The position numbers were made by a program, and so were the translations under genes. This document shows positions 57,153 through 64,000 of a stretch of DNA of 64,000 bases, piece after piece. The first letter of the stretch is position 1, and each line of letters opens with the position of its first letter. The notes below the pieces were generated by a model. The model did not search any database. It was not told the origin of the DNA and saw nothing but the letters and a program-made list of their open reading frames with translations. This DNA is from Candidatus Eisenbacteria bacterium (GTDB taxonomy: Bacteria > Desulfobacterota > Binatia > DP-6). The stretch covers positions 56,095 through 120,094 of the forward strand of contig DATJZY010000061.1 in NCBI GenBank assembly GCA_035577985.1, read 5' to 3'.

Positions 57153-57920
57153 ATGAGGACGGCTCGGTCAGCTGTTCCGATGGCTCTCTCGCTCCTGACG
57201 CTCGTCGCCACCGGCGCCAGCGCCAAAGAGACCTGCAGCGTCGCGAAGAAGCTTACCTGCATTCGCCATTGTCCGACGGTGGACTCTTGCATGGCCAAGG
57301 CCACCTCGGTGTGTCCCACGGGGGACTGTTCGGCGAAGGACATCCGCAAGGGCTGCAGGAAGGAGGTGGGGAGGTGCAGGACGAGGTGCCGGACCCCCTG
57401 CATGCGGAGCTGCGAAGGACTGATCCATGACTGCGTCGAAGGCGCCGACCCCGGGTGCGTGAGCGAGCTAGCCCCGTTGACCTGCGGCTCCGTGTGGAAG
57501 AACTGCCAGTCGGAAGCCGTATTCGAGTGCCGTAGGAAGGCATGTTGTCCGCTCCCGGTTCACGTCACGATGCAGGTGTCCTGCCAGGAAGAGCCGTGCT
57601 CGTGCATCGACGGCGCCGCCGGCAGGACGTGGACGTACGCGGCCAGCGGCACGGCGAGCGGCTCGGTCGGCACGACGCTCGAACTGGATGATCACATGTG
57701 GCAGGTCCAGTGTCGCGAGTGGACGCCCGGTGTCAGCTCCGCGTCTCTGGCGACGTGCACGCGCTCGACGGCCCAGCCCGTCGAGATCTCGTGGACGGCG
57801 ACGGCGCCCGGCCGAAGCGACTGCTACTGCGCGGACGCCCCCGCAGTGAGCACGTTCGCTGCGAACGCGAGCGACGGGGAGAGCATAGACGCCACTACCA
57901 TGGTCGTGACCTGTCCGTAG
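57153..57920 (+). CDS. Cys-rich exported protein of unknown function
   Basis: 255 residues with a signal peptide (MALSLLTLVATGASAKE). The mature part has more than 20 cysteines: a helical Cys-rich N-terminal half with KLTCIRHCPTVDSC, CRTRCRTPCMRSC and ECRRKACCPLP, and a C-terminal beta domain. Disulfide stabilisation in the periplasm or outside the cell is likely. I do not recognise the family. A GGAGGTAG ribosome site fits the ATG well. The gene converges with the truncated enoyl-CoA hydratase copy. Confidence 0.72.
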   Translation: MRTARSAVPMALSLLTLVATGASAKETCSVAKKLTCIRHCPTVDSCMAKATSVCPTGDCSAKDIRKGCRKEVGRCRTRCRTPCMRSCEGLIHDCVEGADPGCVSELAPLTCGSVWKNCQSEAVFECRRKACCPLPVHVTMQVSCQEEPCSCIDGAAGRTWTYAASGTASGSVGTTLELDDHMWQVQCREWTPGVSSASLATCTRSTAQPVEISWTATAPGRSDCYCADAPAVSTFAANASDGESIDATTMVVTCP

Positions 57921-57923
57921 GCG

Positions 57924-58079
57924 CTACCGTCCCTTGAACACCGGCTTCCGCTTCTCCTTGAACGCCTTCGTGCCCTCGCGGCAGTCCTCGGACATCGAGA
58001 CCGGCACGCCGATCTCCATTTCCTTTTCGAGGGCGGCGGTGTGCAGCAGGTCGCGCCCGGCGAGGACGGACTTCTTGAA
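57924..58079 (-). pseudogene. Duplicate 3' end of the enoyl-CoA hydratase gene
   Basis: The reverse strand encodes 51 residues plus a TAG, identical to the end of the hydratase at 59263 except for two residues (first residue Phe for Ile, and KGR for RGR at the end). The DNA is about 90% identical by eye, and most differences are silent. It has no start or upstream domain; the sequence breaks off at 58080, next to the SGNH hydrolase stop. It is the remnant of a second, once functional copy. Confidence 0.85.
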
Positions 58080-58095
58080 ACCACCTTCACGCGGC

Positions 58096-59166
58096 TCAAG
58101 GCGCGCGCGGGGCGTGCAGCGCCGGGATCGTGTCCCACAGCCAGTCGGCGAGCCGCGTCGCGATGATCGCGTTTCCCTCGGCGTTCGGATGCGGGTCTGT
58201 GCGGCTCAGCCTGAACCGTGAGCGATCGGTGCCGTCGAACCAGTGGTAGGTCGACACGACCGGCACCTCGATCCCGGCGACGAAGCGCTCGACCTCCGTG
58301 CAGCCCTTCTCTTCGATCGCCTGGCCGTAGACGTTGAAGCAGAAGACCGCGAACGAAATGCCACGCGCCCGCGTGAGCGTCGCCATGCGCTGGAGCGCCG
58401 CGCGGCTGCGGAGCCAGCCGCGATCGCCGTCGCTGAAGGGCTCGGGCCGCGCCGGCGGGGCGGGCGCGACTGGCCCGGGCGTGGCCGTGGGCGGCGGGCC
58501 CGCGGCAGGCGGCGCGGGCGGCGGTGGCGTCACCGTCGGAGCGGTCAGCTTCGCGTAGGTGACCGCCGCCAGCTCGGCCAGCCGGCTGTTCGTGACCAGG
58601 GTCACCGCGAGGCGATCGCGCAGCGAGCGATGATCGGCAGCGATGAGCGGGGTTCCGCTGTCGTTGACGACGTAGCCGACCACGACCACGTCCGGCTCGT
58701 AGCCGAACCCCTGCTGCGCCAGAAAGGCGAGCTCCTGGACGGTGTTCCAGCCCGCGACGGCGGCGGTGACGACCTCGACCGGCGCGCCACGACGGGCGCT
58801 CAGGATGCCCTCGAGCCGCTTCGTGAACATCGCGTCCTCGGGCACGCCCCAGCCGAGCGTGACCGAATCGCCGAGCGCCAGGATGCGGAGGGTCCCCGGC
58901 GGCTTCGGCACCGCGAAGTCGCGATCGCGCAGCCCATCGCGGTTCGTGCGGAAGCGAACGCCGAGAATCGTACCGCTGAAGTTCGCCAGGTGCACCGGAT
59001 AGGAATGCCCGGCGTAGGTCACCGTCTGCATGTACTTCTCGAGCTCGTCGAAGAAGTTCGGCGGCGGGCTCCCGCGCCGCATGAGGGCTTCGAGCAGCCC
59101 GAGCGCGAAGCCGGTCGACACGAGCACGAGGACGGCGTGGACGGCGAGCGACCGGAGACGTCCCAT
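58096..59166 (-). CDS. SGNH/GDSL hydrolase, membrane-anchored or exported
   Basis: 356 residues. A single N-terminal hydrophobic helix (LAVHAVLVLVSTGFALGLLEA) acts as signal peptide or anchor. The catalytic Ser lies in LALGDSVTLGWGVPE (GDS motif). The conserved block III Asn is in GYVVNDSG and the DxxH is DPHPNAEGN near the C-terminus. A Pro-rich insertion (about 195-225) separates the halves. This family includes esterases and polysaccharide acetyl-modifying enzymes (AlgX/DltD-like relatives). The start ATG at 59166 begins the hydrophobic helix cleanly. The gene stands between the intact enoyl-CoA hydratase and a truncated copy of it, suggesting later insertion or replacement. Confidence 0.86.
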   Translation of the reverse strand: MGRLRSLAVHAVLVLVSTGFALGLLEALMRRGSPPPNFFDELEKYMQTVTYAGHSYPVHLANFSGTILGVRFRTNRDGLRDRDFAVPKPPGTLRILALGDSVTLGWGVPEDAMFTKRLEGILSARRGAPVEVVTAAVAGWNTVQELAFLAQQGFGYEPDVVVVGYVVNDSGTPLIAADHRSLRDRLAVTLVTNSRLAELAAVTYAKLTAPTVTPPPPAPPAAGPPPTATPGPVAPAPPARPEPFSDGDRGWLRSRAALQRMATLTRARGISFAVFCFNVYGQAIEEKGCTEVERFVAGIEVPVVSTYHWFDGTDRSRFRLSRTDPHPNAEGNAIIATRLADWLWDTIPALHAPRAP

Positions 59167-59262
59167 GCCTTGGAGAGGAGACGCAGCCCGCCGGGCACCT
59201 GTCAAGGATGCGACGCGACGCTTGCGGTTCGGTCAACTCGCAGCTTTGAGCTTGCTACGCTC

Positions 59263-60075
59263 TCACCGTCCCCGGAACACCGGCTTCCGCTTCTCCTTGA
59301 ACGCCTTCGTCCCCTCGCGGCAGTCCTCGGACATGGACACCGGCACGCCGATCTCCATCTCCTTCTCGAGCGCCGCGGTGTGGAGGAGGTCGCGTCCGGC
59401 GAGAACGGACTTCTTGATCGCCTGGACCGCGAGCGGGCCCGCCTCGTTGATGATGCGGGCGTAGCGGAGCGCTTCGGCCTCGAGTTCGGCGCGCGGGACG
59501 ACCTTGGAGATGAGCCCCATGTCGAGGGCCCGGCGCGCCGGGATCTGCTCGCCGGTTAGGAGGATCTCCATCGCGTGGCAGTACGGGATCTGGCGCGGCA
59601 GCCGGACCGTCGAGCCGCCCATCGGGAAGAGGCTCCACTTCACCTCGGCCAGGCCGAAGAGCGCGTCGTCGGACGCGATGCGGATGTCGGTGCAGGAGAG
59701 GATCTCCGTCCCGCCCGCGACGGCGAAGCCGTGCACCTGCGCGATGATCGGCTTGTAGACGTCGTAGTTCCGCAGCAGGCCCTTGTAGATGATGGAGTAG
59801 TCGGCGAGGACGCGCTGGTCGAAGTCCGTCTCCGGCGGGCGCAGGCCCTGCATCATGCGGACGAGACGGTCGAGGTCGGCCCCGGCGCAGAAGGCCTTGT
59901 CGCCCGCGCCGCGCAGGATCGCGACGTGGACGGCGGGATCGTCGTTCACGTCCTGCCAGGCGTCGGCGAGACGCACCAGCATCTCGGTATTGATGGCGTT
60001 GCGGACCTCGGGACGGTTCATCGTGACGAACGCGATGCCGTCCTTCTTCTCGTACAGTACTGCCGGTTCGGACAT
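59263..60075 (-). CDS. Enoyl-CoA hydratase/isomerase family protein
   Basis: A 270-residue crotonase-fold enzyme. The oxyanion-hole motifs are KAFCAGADLDRL and HGFAVAGGTEIL. The two glutamates that act in classic hydratases seem kept, one in GGTEI and one in FGLAEVKWSL. MNRPEVRNAINTEM is the usual N-terminal signature. It hydrates enoyl-CoA intermediates, probably in the pathway served by the DUF35/thiolase-like genes upstream, from which it is separated by three bases. A nearly identical C-terminal fragment lies 1.2 kb downstream at 57924. Confidence 0.93.
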   Translation of the reverse strand: MSEPAVLYEKKDGIAFVTMNRPEVRNAINTEMLVRLADAWQDVNDDPAVHVAILRGAGDKAFCAGADLDRLVRMMQGLRPPETDFDQRVLADYSIIYKGLLRNYDVYKPIIAQVHGFAVAGGTEILSCTDIRIASDDALFGLAEVKWSLFPMGGSTVRLPRQIPYCHAMEILLTGEQIPARRALDMGLISKVVPRAELEAEALRYARIINEAGPLAVQAIKKSVLAGRDLLHTAALEKEMEIGVPVSMSEDCREGTKAFKEKRKPVFRGR

Positions 60076-60078
60076 CGA

Positions 60079-61230
60079 TCAGAGCTCCGTCGACACGACC
60101 CACATCGCGAAGTACTGGGCGCCGCCACCGTAGGCGTGTCCCAGCGCGTTCTTCGTTCCTTCCACCTGGTGCGCGCCGGCGCGGCCCATCACCTGAAGCG
60201 CGGCCTCGCCGAGGCGCAGCATGCCCGACGCGCCGATCGGGTTCGTGCACAGCACGCCGCCCGACGGGTTGATCGGGAGGTGGCGGCCGAACTTCTGGTC
60301 GCCGCGATCGACCACCTTCCAGCCGTCGCCCTCGGCGGCGAAGCCGAGGTTCTCGAGCCACATGGCTTCGAACCACGAGAACGGCACGTAGATCTCCGCG
60401 GTCTGGATCTCCTTCCACGGATCCTTGATGCCGGCCTTGTCGTAGACGGCTTTGGCACACACCTTGCCGGCGCGCGGCGAGACCTGATCGCGACCCGGCA
60501 CCCACATGGCCTCGGCGTACGAGGCTGCGCCCTTGATCCACGCCGGCTTCCGCGGGCCCTTCTTCGCCAGCTCCTGGTTCGAGATGACGAGGGCGATCGC
60601 GCCGTCGGACGAGGGACAGGTCTCGAGGTAGCGGATCGGCTCCCAGAGCATCGGGGAGTTCATCACGTCCTCGACGGTCATGGGATCGGTCAGGTGCGCG
60701 TACTCGTTGCGACCCGCGTTGTCGCGCGCGTTGGCGGCGATCATGGGGCCGATGTGCGCCGGCGCGCCGGTCTTGGTGATGTAGGCGCGGCAGTACGGCG
60801 CGAAGAAGCCGCCTGCGCCGGCGACGAGCGGCGGCGTGAACGGCATGGACGGCGAGAGCGCCCACATGGCGTTGCCCTCGGACTGCTTCTCGAAGGCGAC
60901 CGTGAGCACGCGATCGAAGAGGCCGGACTGCACGTGCGTCGCGGCCGTGATGGCGGTCGACGCGCCGACCGATCCGGCGGTGTGCACGCGGATCATCGGC
61001 TTCATGTGCGCGCCGAGGGCGCCGACGAGCATCTGCTCGGGCTGCGCCACGCCCTCGAGCATGTCGGGCGCCTTGCCGATGACGACCGCGTCGATGTCCT
61101 TGTGCTCGAGCCCGGCGTCGGCGAGCGCGCGATCGACCGCCTCGCGCACGAGCCCCATGATGCTGTGGTCGGAGCGGCGGGCCGCGTGCTTCGTCTGGCC
61201 GACGCCGACGACGGCAACCGGCCGGCTCAT
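60079..61230 (-). CDS. Thiolase-like (SCP-x/Ltp2 type) protein, second of pair
   Basis: 383 residues with the thiolase fold: VAVVGVGQTKHAARRSDHS at the start, VHTAGSVGASTAITAATHV where the nucleophile helix should be, and NPSGGVLCTNPIGASGMLR near the end. The nucleophilic Cys of true thiolases is missing, and the His of GHPxGxxG is Asn, so ordinary thiolysis is improbable. Proteins of this kind pair with DUF35 partners and can act as aldolases that shorten acyl-CoA side chains (Ltp2 in steroid degradation). The ATG overlaps the preceding gene (ATGA). Substrate unknown. Confidence 0.86.
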   Translation of the reverse strand: MSRPVAVVGVGQTKHAARRSDHSIMGLVREAVDRALADAGLEHKDIDAVVIGKAPDMLEGVAQPEQMLVGALGAHMKPMIRVHTAGSVGASTAITAATHVQSGLFDRVLTVAFEKQSEGNAMWALSPSMPFTPPLVAGAGGFFAPYCRAYITKTGAPAHIGPMIAANARDNAGRNEYAHLTDPMTVEDVMNSPMLWEPIRYLETCPSSDGAIALVISNQELAKKGPRKPAWIKGAASYAEAMWVPGRDQVSPRAGKVCAKAVYDKAGIKDPWKEIQTAEIYVPFSWFEAMWLENLGFAAEGDGWKVVDRGDQKFGRHLPINPSGGVLCTNPIGASGMLRLGEAALQVMGRAGAHQVEGTKNALGHAYGGGAQYFAMWVVSTEL

Positions 61231-62351
61231 GACCACCTCCGCTCGGTGCCGAGCACCCAGACGATGTTCTGCTGCAGGCAGTGTCCCTGCGCGGCGTGCG
61301 CGATGGCGCGCCTGGCACCGGCCACCTGACGTGCGCCTGCGCCACCCGAGAGCTGCCGAAACGTCTCGCCGAGACGGACGAGGCCGGTGCTCATGATCGG
61401 ATCGGCGCACAGGGCGCCGCCCGACGGGTTCACGGCTGGCTTCGATCCCTTCGGATCGAGCCCGAGGGCCTCGAGCACGATCATCTCCTGTGCCGGGTTC
61501 TGCGCCAGGAGCTCGACGACGTCGACGTCGCGGGCGCTCGCGAGCCCCGCCATCGCGAAGGCCTTCTTCGCTGCGAGCTCGGTCGACGCGCTGCGGGTGA
61601 GATCGCGCGCCCCGATCGTCTGCATCTCGGCGATCTGGTGGGCGCCGTGGATCCACGCCGGCTTCTTGCAGAGCTTCTCGGCTTTGCCCTCGGCCGCGAG
61701 GACCAGGCAGGTGGCGCTCTCGCCGATGCGCGGGAGGTAGCCCTCGCGCAGCGGTGACACCTTGAAGGGCGTCTTCTGCAGCTCGCTTGCGCTCGCCGCC
61801 TCGCGGAGCTGCGCGTCGGGATTCTTCGCACCGGCGGCCCGGTTGCGCGCCGCGATCGCCGCGAGATCGGCGTCGCCGACACCGGTGCGCGCCATGTACG
61901 CGCTCGCCTGCAGCGCCGACGTCGACGTGGGATCGAGCCCGATCGCGGCGTGGTAGTATGGCTCGAGCTGCAGGTTGTACACCCGGTCGGGCTCGCCTTC
62001 GGACGTCTTCCCGTGTCCGCACACGATGGCGGTGTCGACCTCGCCCGTCTGCAGCTTCACCCACGCGTAATAGGCGGCGAAGCTGCCGTCCATCTCCAAA
62101 TGCAGGTCCTGCCGCGGCGGCCACGAGCCCATGACGTCGAGCGCGGCGACGAAGCCGAACGGACGGCCGTCGGCGTAGTCGGTCGAGGCGGAAACCTGGT
62201 AGTCGATGTCGTCGCGCGTGACCCCGACCTGGTCGAGCGCCTCGCGGACGACGGGATAGAGCATCTCGGTCGACATGCGGTGCTCGTCGCGCGCGACGGT
62301 CGGCATCTGGGCGAAGCCGACGATGGCGATGTTGCGCAGCTTCTGGCTCAT
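61227..62351 (-). CDS. Thiolase-like protein, first of pair
   Basis: 374 residues. The N-terminus IAIVGFAQMPTVARDEHRM and the C-terminal NPSGGALCADPIMSTGLVR show the SCP-x-type thiolase fold. The nucleophile region reads LEMDGSFAAYYAWVKLQTG with no Cys, and the usual HPxGxxG is DPIMSTG, so both catalytic positions have diverged. It probably forms a heteromer with its neighbour and the DUF35 proteins. ATGA overlaps tie it to the genes on both sides. Its activity may be structural, or an aldolase-type carbon-carbon cleavage. Confidence 0.85.
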   Translation of the reverse strand: MSQKLRNIAIVGFAQMPTVARDEHRMSTEMLYPVVREALDQVGVTRDDIDYQVSASTDYADGRPFGFVAALDVMGSWPPRQDLHLEMDGSFAAYYAWVKLQTGEVDTAIVCGHGKTSEGEPDRVYNLQLEPYYHAAIGLDPTSTSALQASAYMARTGVGDADLAAIAARNRAAGAKNPDAQLREAASASELQKTPFKVSPLREGYLPRIGESATCLVLAAEGKAEKLCKKPAWIHGAHQIAEMQTIGARDLTRSASTELAAKKAFAMAGLASARDVDVVELLAQNPAQEMIVLEALGLDPKGSKPAVNPSGGALCADPIMSTGLVRLGETFRQLSGGAGARQVAGARRAIAHAAQGHCLQQNIVWVLGTERRWS

Positions 62352-62848
62352 AGGCGGTGGATGAACGAGGCGAGCGGCGCGTCGGGCTCGCCCGTCGGCC
62401 GGAAGTAGAGGATGTCCTCGTGGTTGCCCTGGCGCTCGGCGTCGGGCTTCCAGACCGCCTCGACGCGCATGCCCATGCGTACGTCCTCGGGCTTGCACTG
62501 CTGGATCGCCGCGAAGATCGAGATGTCCGCGCCGTCGAGCGCCACCGACGCGGCGACGTACGGCAGCTCGATGTCGCGCCCGATGACGGGGATGTTGACG
62601 ACGCAGAAGGTCGTGACGACGCCCCTGTCCGCGACCTCGACGAACTCGGTGCACGGCGCGAAGCTCGCGGGCGAGTTCACGATCGGCGGAATGAAGACCT
62701 TGCCGGTCTTCGAGCACTTCGAGCCGAGGATCTTCTTGTCCTTGAAGGCACGGAGCTGCTTCGCGCGATAGTCCCCGGCGACGTAGTGGTACGGCAGCCG
62801 CACGTGCGAGTCGACGTACTTGACGGGTTCCTTCGGGGGTTCGTTCAT
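62348..62848 (-). CDS. DUF35 OB-fold protein
   Basis: 166 residues. A leading helix (AKQLRAFKDKKILGSKCSK) precedes a degenerate zinc ribbon (CSKTGKVFIPPIVNSPASFAPC, in which only two Cys remain) and an OB-fold (VVTTFCVVNIPVIGRDIEL, YVAASVALDGADISIFAAI, GMRVEAVWKP). DUF35 proteins bind acyl-CoA and form complexes with thiolase-fold partners such as Ltp2. It is the second gene of the probable operon, overlapping the first thiolase-like gene by ATGA. Confidence 0.88.
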   Translation of the reverse strand: MNEPPKEPVKYVDSHVRLPYHYVAGDYRAKQLRAFKDKKILGSKCSKTGKVFIPPIVNSPASFAPCTEFVEVADRGVVTTFCVVNIPVIGRDIELPYVAASVALDGADISIFAAIQQCKPEDVRMGMRVEAVWKPDAERQGNHEDILYFRPTGEPDAPLASFIHRL

Positions 62849-62869
62849 CTGTGACCTCGGGATCGTGAT

Positions 62870-63331
62870 TCAGGCGACGCGGAAGCGCGCGATGTCGCGG
62901 ATGGTGCCGGTACGCTCGTCGTCGGCGGCCCACACCGCTTCGACGCGCGAGCCGACCTTCACGCGCTCGTGCCCCTCGGTGACGACGTGGGCGAGCGCGG
63001 TGTCGGCGCCGTCGAGCTTCACGAGCACGAAGGCGAAGGGCGTCGTGGACGGATGGAGGTCCGCCAGCGGCTTCGCGACGATCGCGACGGCGGTGACGGT
63101 GCCGGTCGGCTTCACCTCGACCCACTCGCCGCCGGCCGAGGCGTCGACCTCTGAGTAGCCGAGCGGCGGGACGACGACGCCTTGCCCCGTCACCCGCTGG
63201 CCCCAGATCTTCTTCTGCTCCTTCAGCCCGGCCAGGAAGCGCCCGATGGTCTCGCCCGTCGAGTGCTTGTACGGGAACTCCATGGTGACCTCGGCGCGCA
63301 TGGGTTCCACGGAGGCGGGTGACGTGCTCAT
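62870..63331 (-). CDS. DUF35 OB-fold protein, first gene of operon
   Basis: About 153 residues. It has the typical start EFPYKHSTGETIGRFLAGL, a segment KIWGQRVTGQGVVVPPLGY where the zinc ribbon has lost its cysteines, and an OB-fold with WVEVKPTGTVTAVAIV, PFAFVLVKLDGADTALAHV and VKVGSRVEAVWAADDE. I used the ATG at 63331. ATG codons at 63301 and 63283 are alternatives, and the last has the best ribosome site (GAGGTCACC), but it would cut the usual N-terminus. It is probably a heteromeric partner of one of the thiolase-like proteins. It starts the DUF35-DUF35-thiolase-thiolase-hydratase unit. Confidence 0.85.
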   Translation of the reverse strand: MSTSPASVEPMRAEVTMEFPYKHSTGETIGRFLAGLKEQKKIWGQRVTGQGVVVPPLGYSEVDASAGGEWVEVKPTGTVTAVAIVAKPLADLHPSTTPFAFVLVKLDGADTALAHVVTEGHERVKVGSRVEAVWAADDERTGTIRDIARFRVA

Positions 63332-63400
63332 GGGGGGACTGGCGTAGTCCCACGAACGAACGTTTGTCAACCGATCCCGCGCGCCGTCGGCGCGGCGCCG

Positions 63401-64000
63401 CTACTCGGCCGGGGCGTCGGACGGGCAGGCGACGATGGTGCGGAGGGTCGTCGCGTCGGCCCGCATGGGCTCGCCGAGGTCGAGGAAGCTCTGGCGTACC
63501 GTCGGGCCGATCTTCGTCACCGCGGCCTGGCTCGCGAGCATGCGGCGGTAGACCGTGAGGCCCTTCGCCGCCTTCTTCAGGCGCTTGCGGGTCGGGCCGA
63601 GCTTTCCTGCGCGGCAGCTGTCGATTGCCTGGTTCGTGAAGTTGAGCACCTTCACCAGCTTGGCCGTCAGCTTCGCCTGGAACGTGCCGAGGCCGCTCTC
63701 GGCGAGCACCTGCTCGCGGAGCGCGCGGATGCGGCATGCGATCGAGTCGAATGTGGGGCCGTCGACGAAGGCCTCGCACATGTTCGGCGGTAGCGTGGTC
63801 GTCGTCGAGCTGCTGGTGGTGGAGGTGCTCGTGCTGCTGGACGTCGTCGTCGACGTGGGCGCATTGCCGTCGGCGATCGTCACCGTCGCCATGGCCGGCG
63901 TGCCCACGTCGTACTGTGGGCCGTCGACGACGGTCACGATGACGGTCTCGCTGCCTTCGATGAGGGCGTCCATGCTGGGCATGACCATGGCCGTTGCGGT
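63401..64000 (-). CDS. Calx-beta surface protein, C-terminal part only
   Basis: The last 199 residues of a protein whose start lies beyond the window. The first visible part (EGSETVIVTVVDGPQYDVG, MATVTIADGN) is the end of a Calx-beta domain, a calcium-binding beta sandwich. A Thr/Ser linker (TSTTTSSSTSTSTTSSSTT) follows, then a helical Lys/Arg-rich module of about 120 residues (IACRIRALREQVLAESG, LGPTRKRLKKAAKGLTVYR) ending in ACPSDAPAE. The module resembles the C-termini of the 28252, 52826 and 55204 proteins. It is probably an exported, calcium-stabilised surface protein. Confidence 0.8.
   Translation of the reverse strand, partial: TATAMVMPSMDALIEGSETVIVTVVDGPQYDVGTPAMATVTIADGNAPTSTTTSSSTSTSTTSSSTTTTLPPNMCEAFVDGPTFDSIACRIRALREQVLAESGLGTFQAKLTAKLVKVLNFTNQAIDSCRAGKLGPTRKRLKKAAKGLTVYRRMLASQAAVTKIGPTVRQSFLDLGEPMRADATTLRTIVACPSDAPAE

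Overview
The window is GC-rich, gene-dense bacterial DNA with a Gram-negative envelope (outer-membrane porin, lipidated or periplasmic c-type cytochromes, many signal peptides). Many exported proteins carry Thr/Ser linkers, MopE-type CDGxDNDCDG repeats or Lys/Arg-rich helical C-termini. Together with a wax-ester synthase, acyl-CoA dehydrogenase and DUF35/thiolase-like genes, this resembles metagenome-derived lineages formerly called Deltaproteobacteria, Candidatus Binatota in particular. That placement is an inference from protein style; no rRNA or tRNA gene is visible.

Regions. (1) 1-3100: end of a DUF1993 protein, then reverse-strand genes for an acyl-CoA dehydrogenase with a small unknown partner, and a five-bladed-propeller glycosidase-like protein. 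(2) 3.1-15 kb: exported giants. A beta-helix protein is followed by two tandem proteins (1223 and 2034 aa), each with 12 MopE-type repeats and a shared C-terminal beta-rich module. A broken gene end follows. (3) 15-20 kb: a chemoreceptor with a cytoplasmic C-terminal Cache domain, a zinc-finger plus histone-fold protein, and a GNAT/acyl-CoA synthetase (Pat-like) protein. (4) 20.1-28.1 kb: a tight run encoding pyruvate:ferredoxin oxidoreductase, a dihydroorotate-dehydrogenase-like protein, an SDR and a wax-ester synthase/DGAT, then a lipase-like hydrolase. (5) 28.2-35 kb: exported DUF11 and PQQ-propeller proteins, a class III cyclase with an HdeD-like membrane protein, a small membrane protein and a lipoprotein-like cytochrome c.

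(6) 35-40 kb: a sigma-54 response regulator and sensor kinase divergent from a porin and a small phosphate-binding-like protein. (7) 39.9-43.1 kb: three exported cytochromes divergent around a cluster of TGCAA half-sites, one of which fits the LacI-family operator pattern. (8) 43.1-57.9 kb: exported beta-helix proteins, a PLD-like protein, a KirBac-like channel with an apparent frameshift, paired YeeE/YedE half-transporters, an M23 peptidase, a LOG-family enzyme and small exported proteins. (9) 57.9-63.4 kb, reverse strand: two DUF35 proteins, two thiolase-like proteins and an enoyl-CoA hydratase in one probable operon, then an SGNH hydrolase lying between the hydratase and a 156-bp duplicate of the hydratase 3' end. 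The window closes inside a Calx-beta protein.

Two themes stand out. One is acyl-CoA, pyruvate and storage-lipid metabolism. The other is an unusually large investment in exported repeat proteins that share a few undescribed-looking C-terminal modules, which could reflect a common surface-display or secretion route. Start codons are often GTG, and many junctions use ATGA overlaps. Family assignments come from reading motifs by eye; no database search was run.
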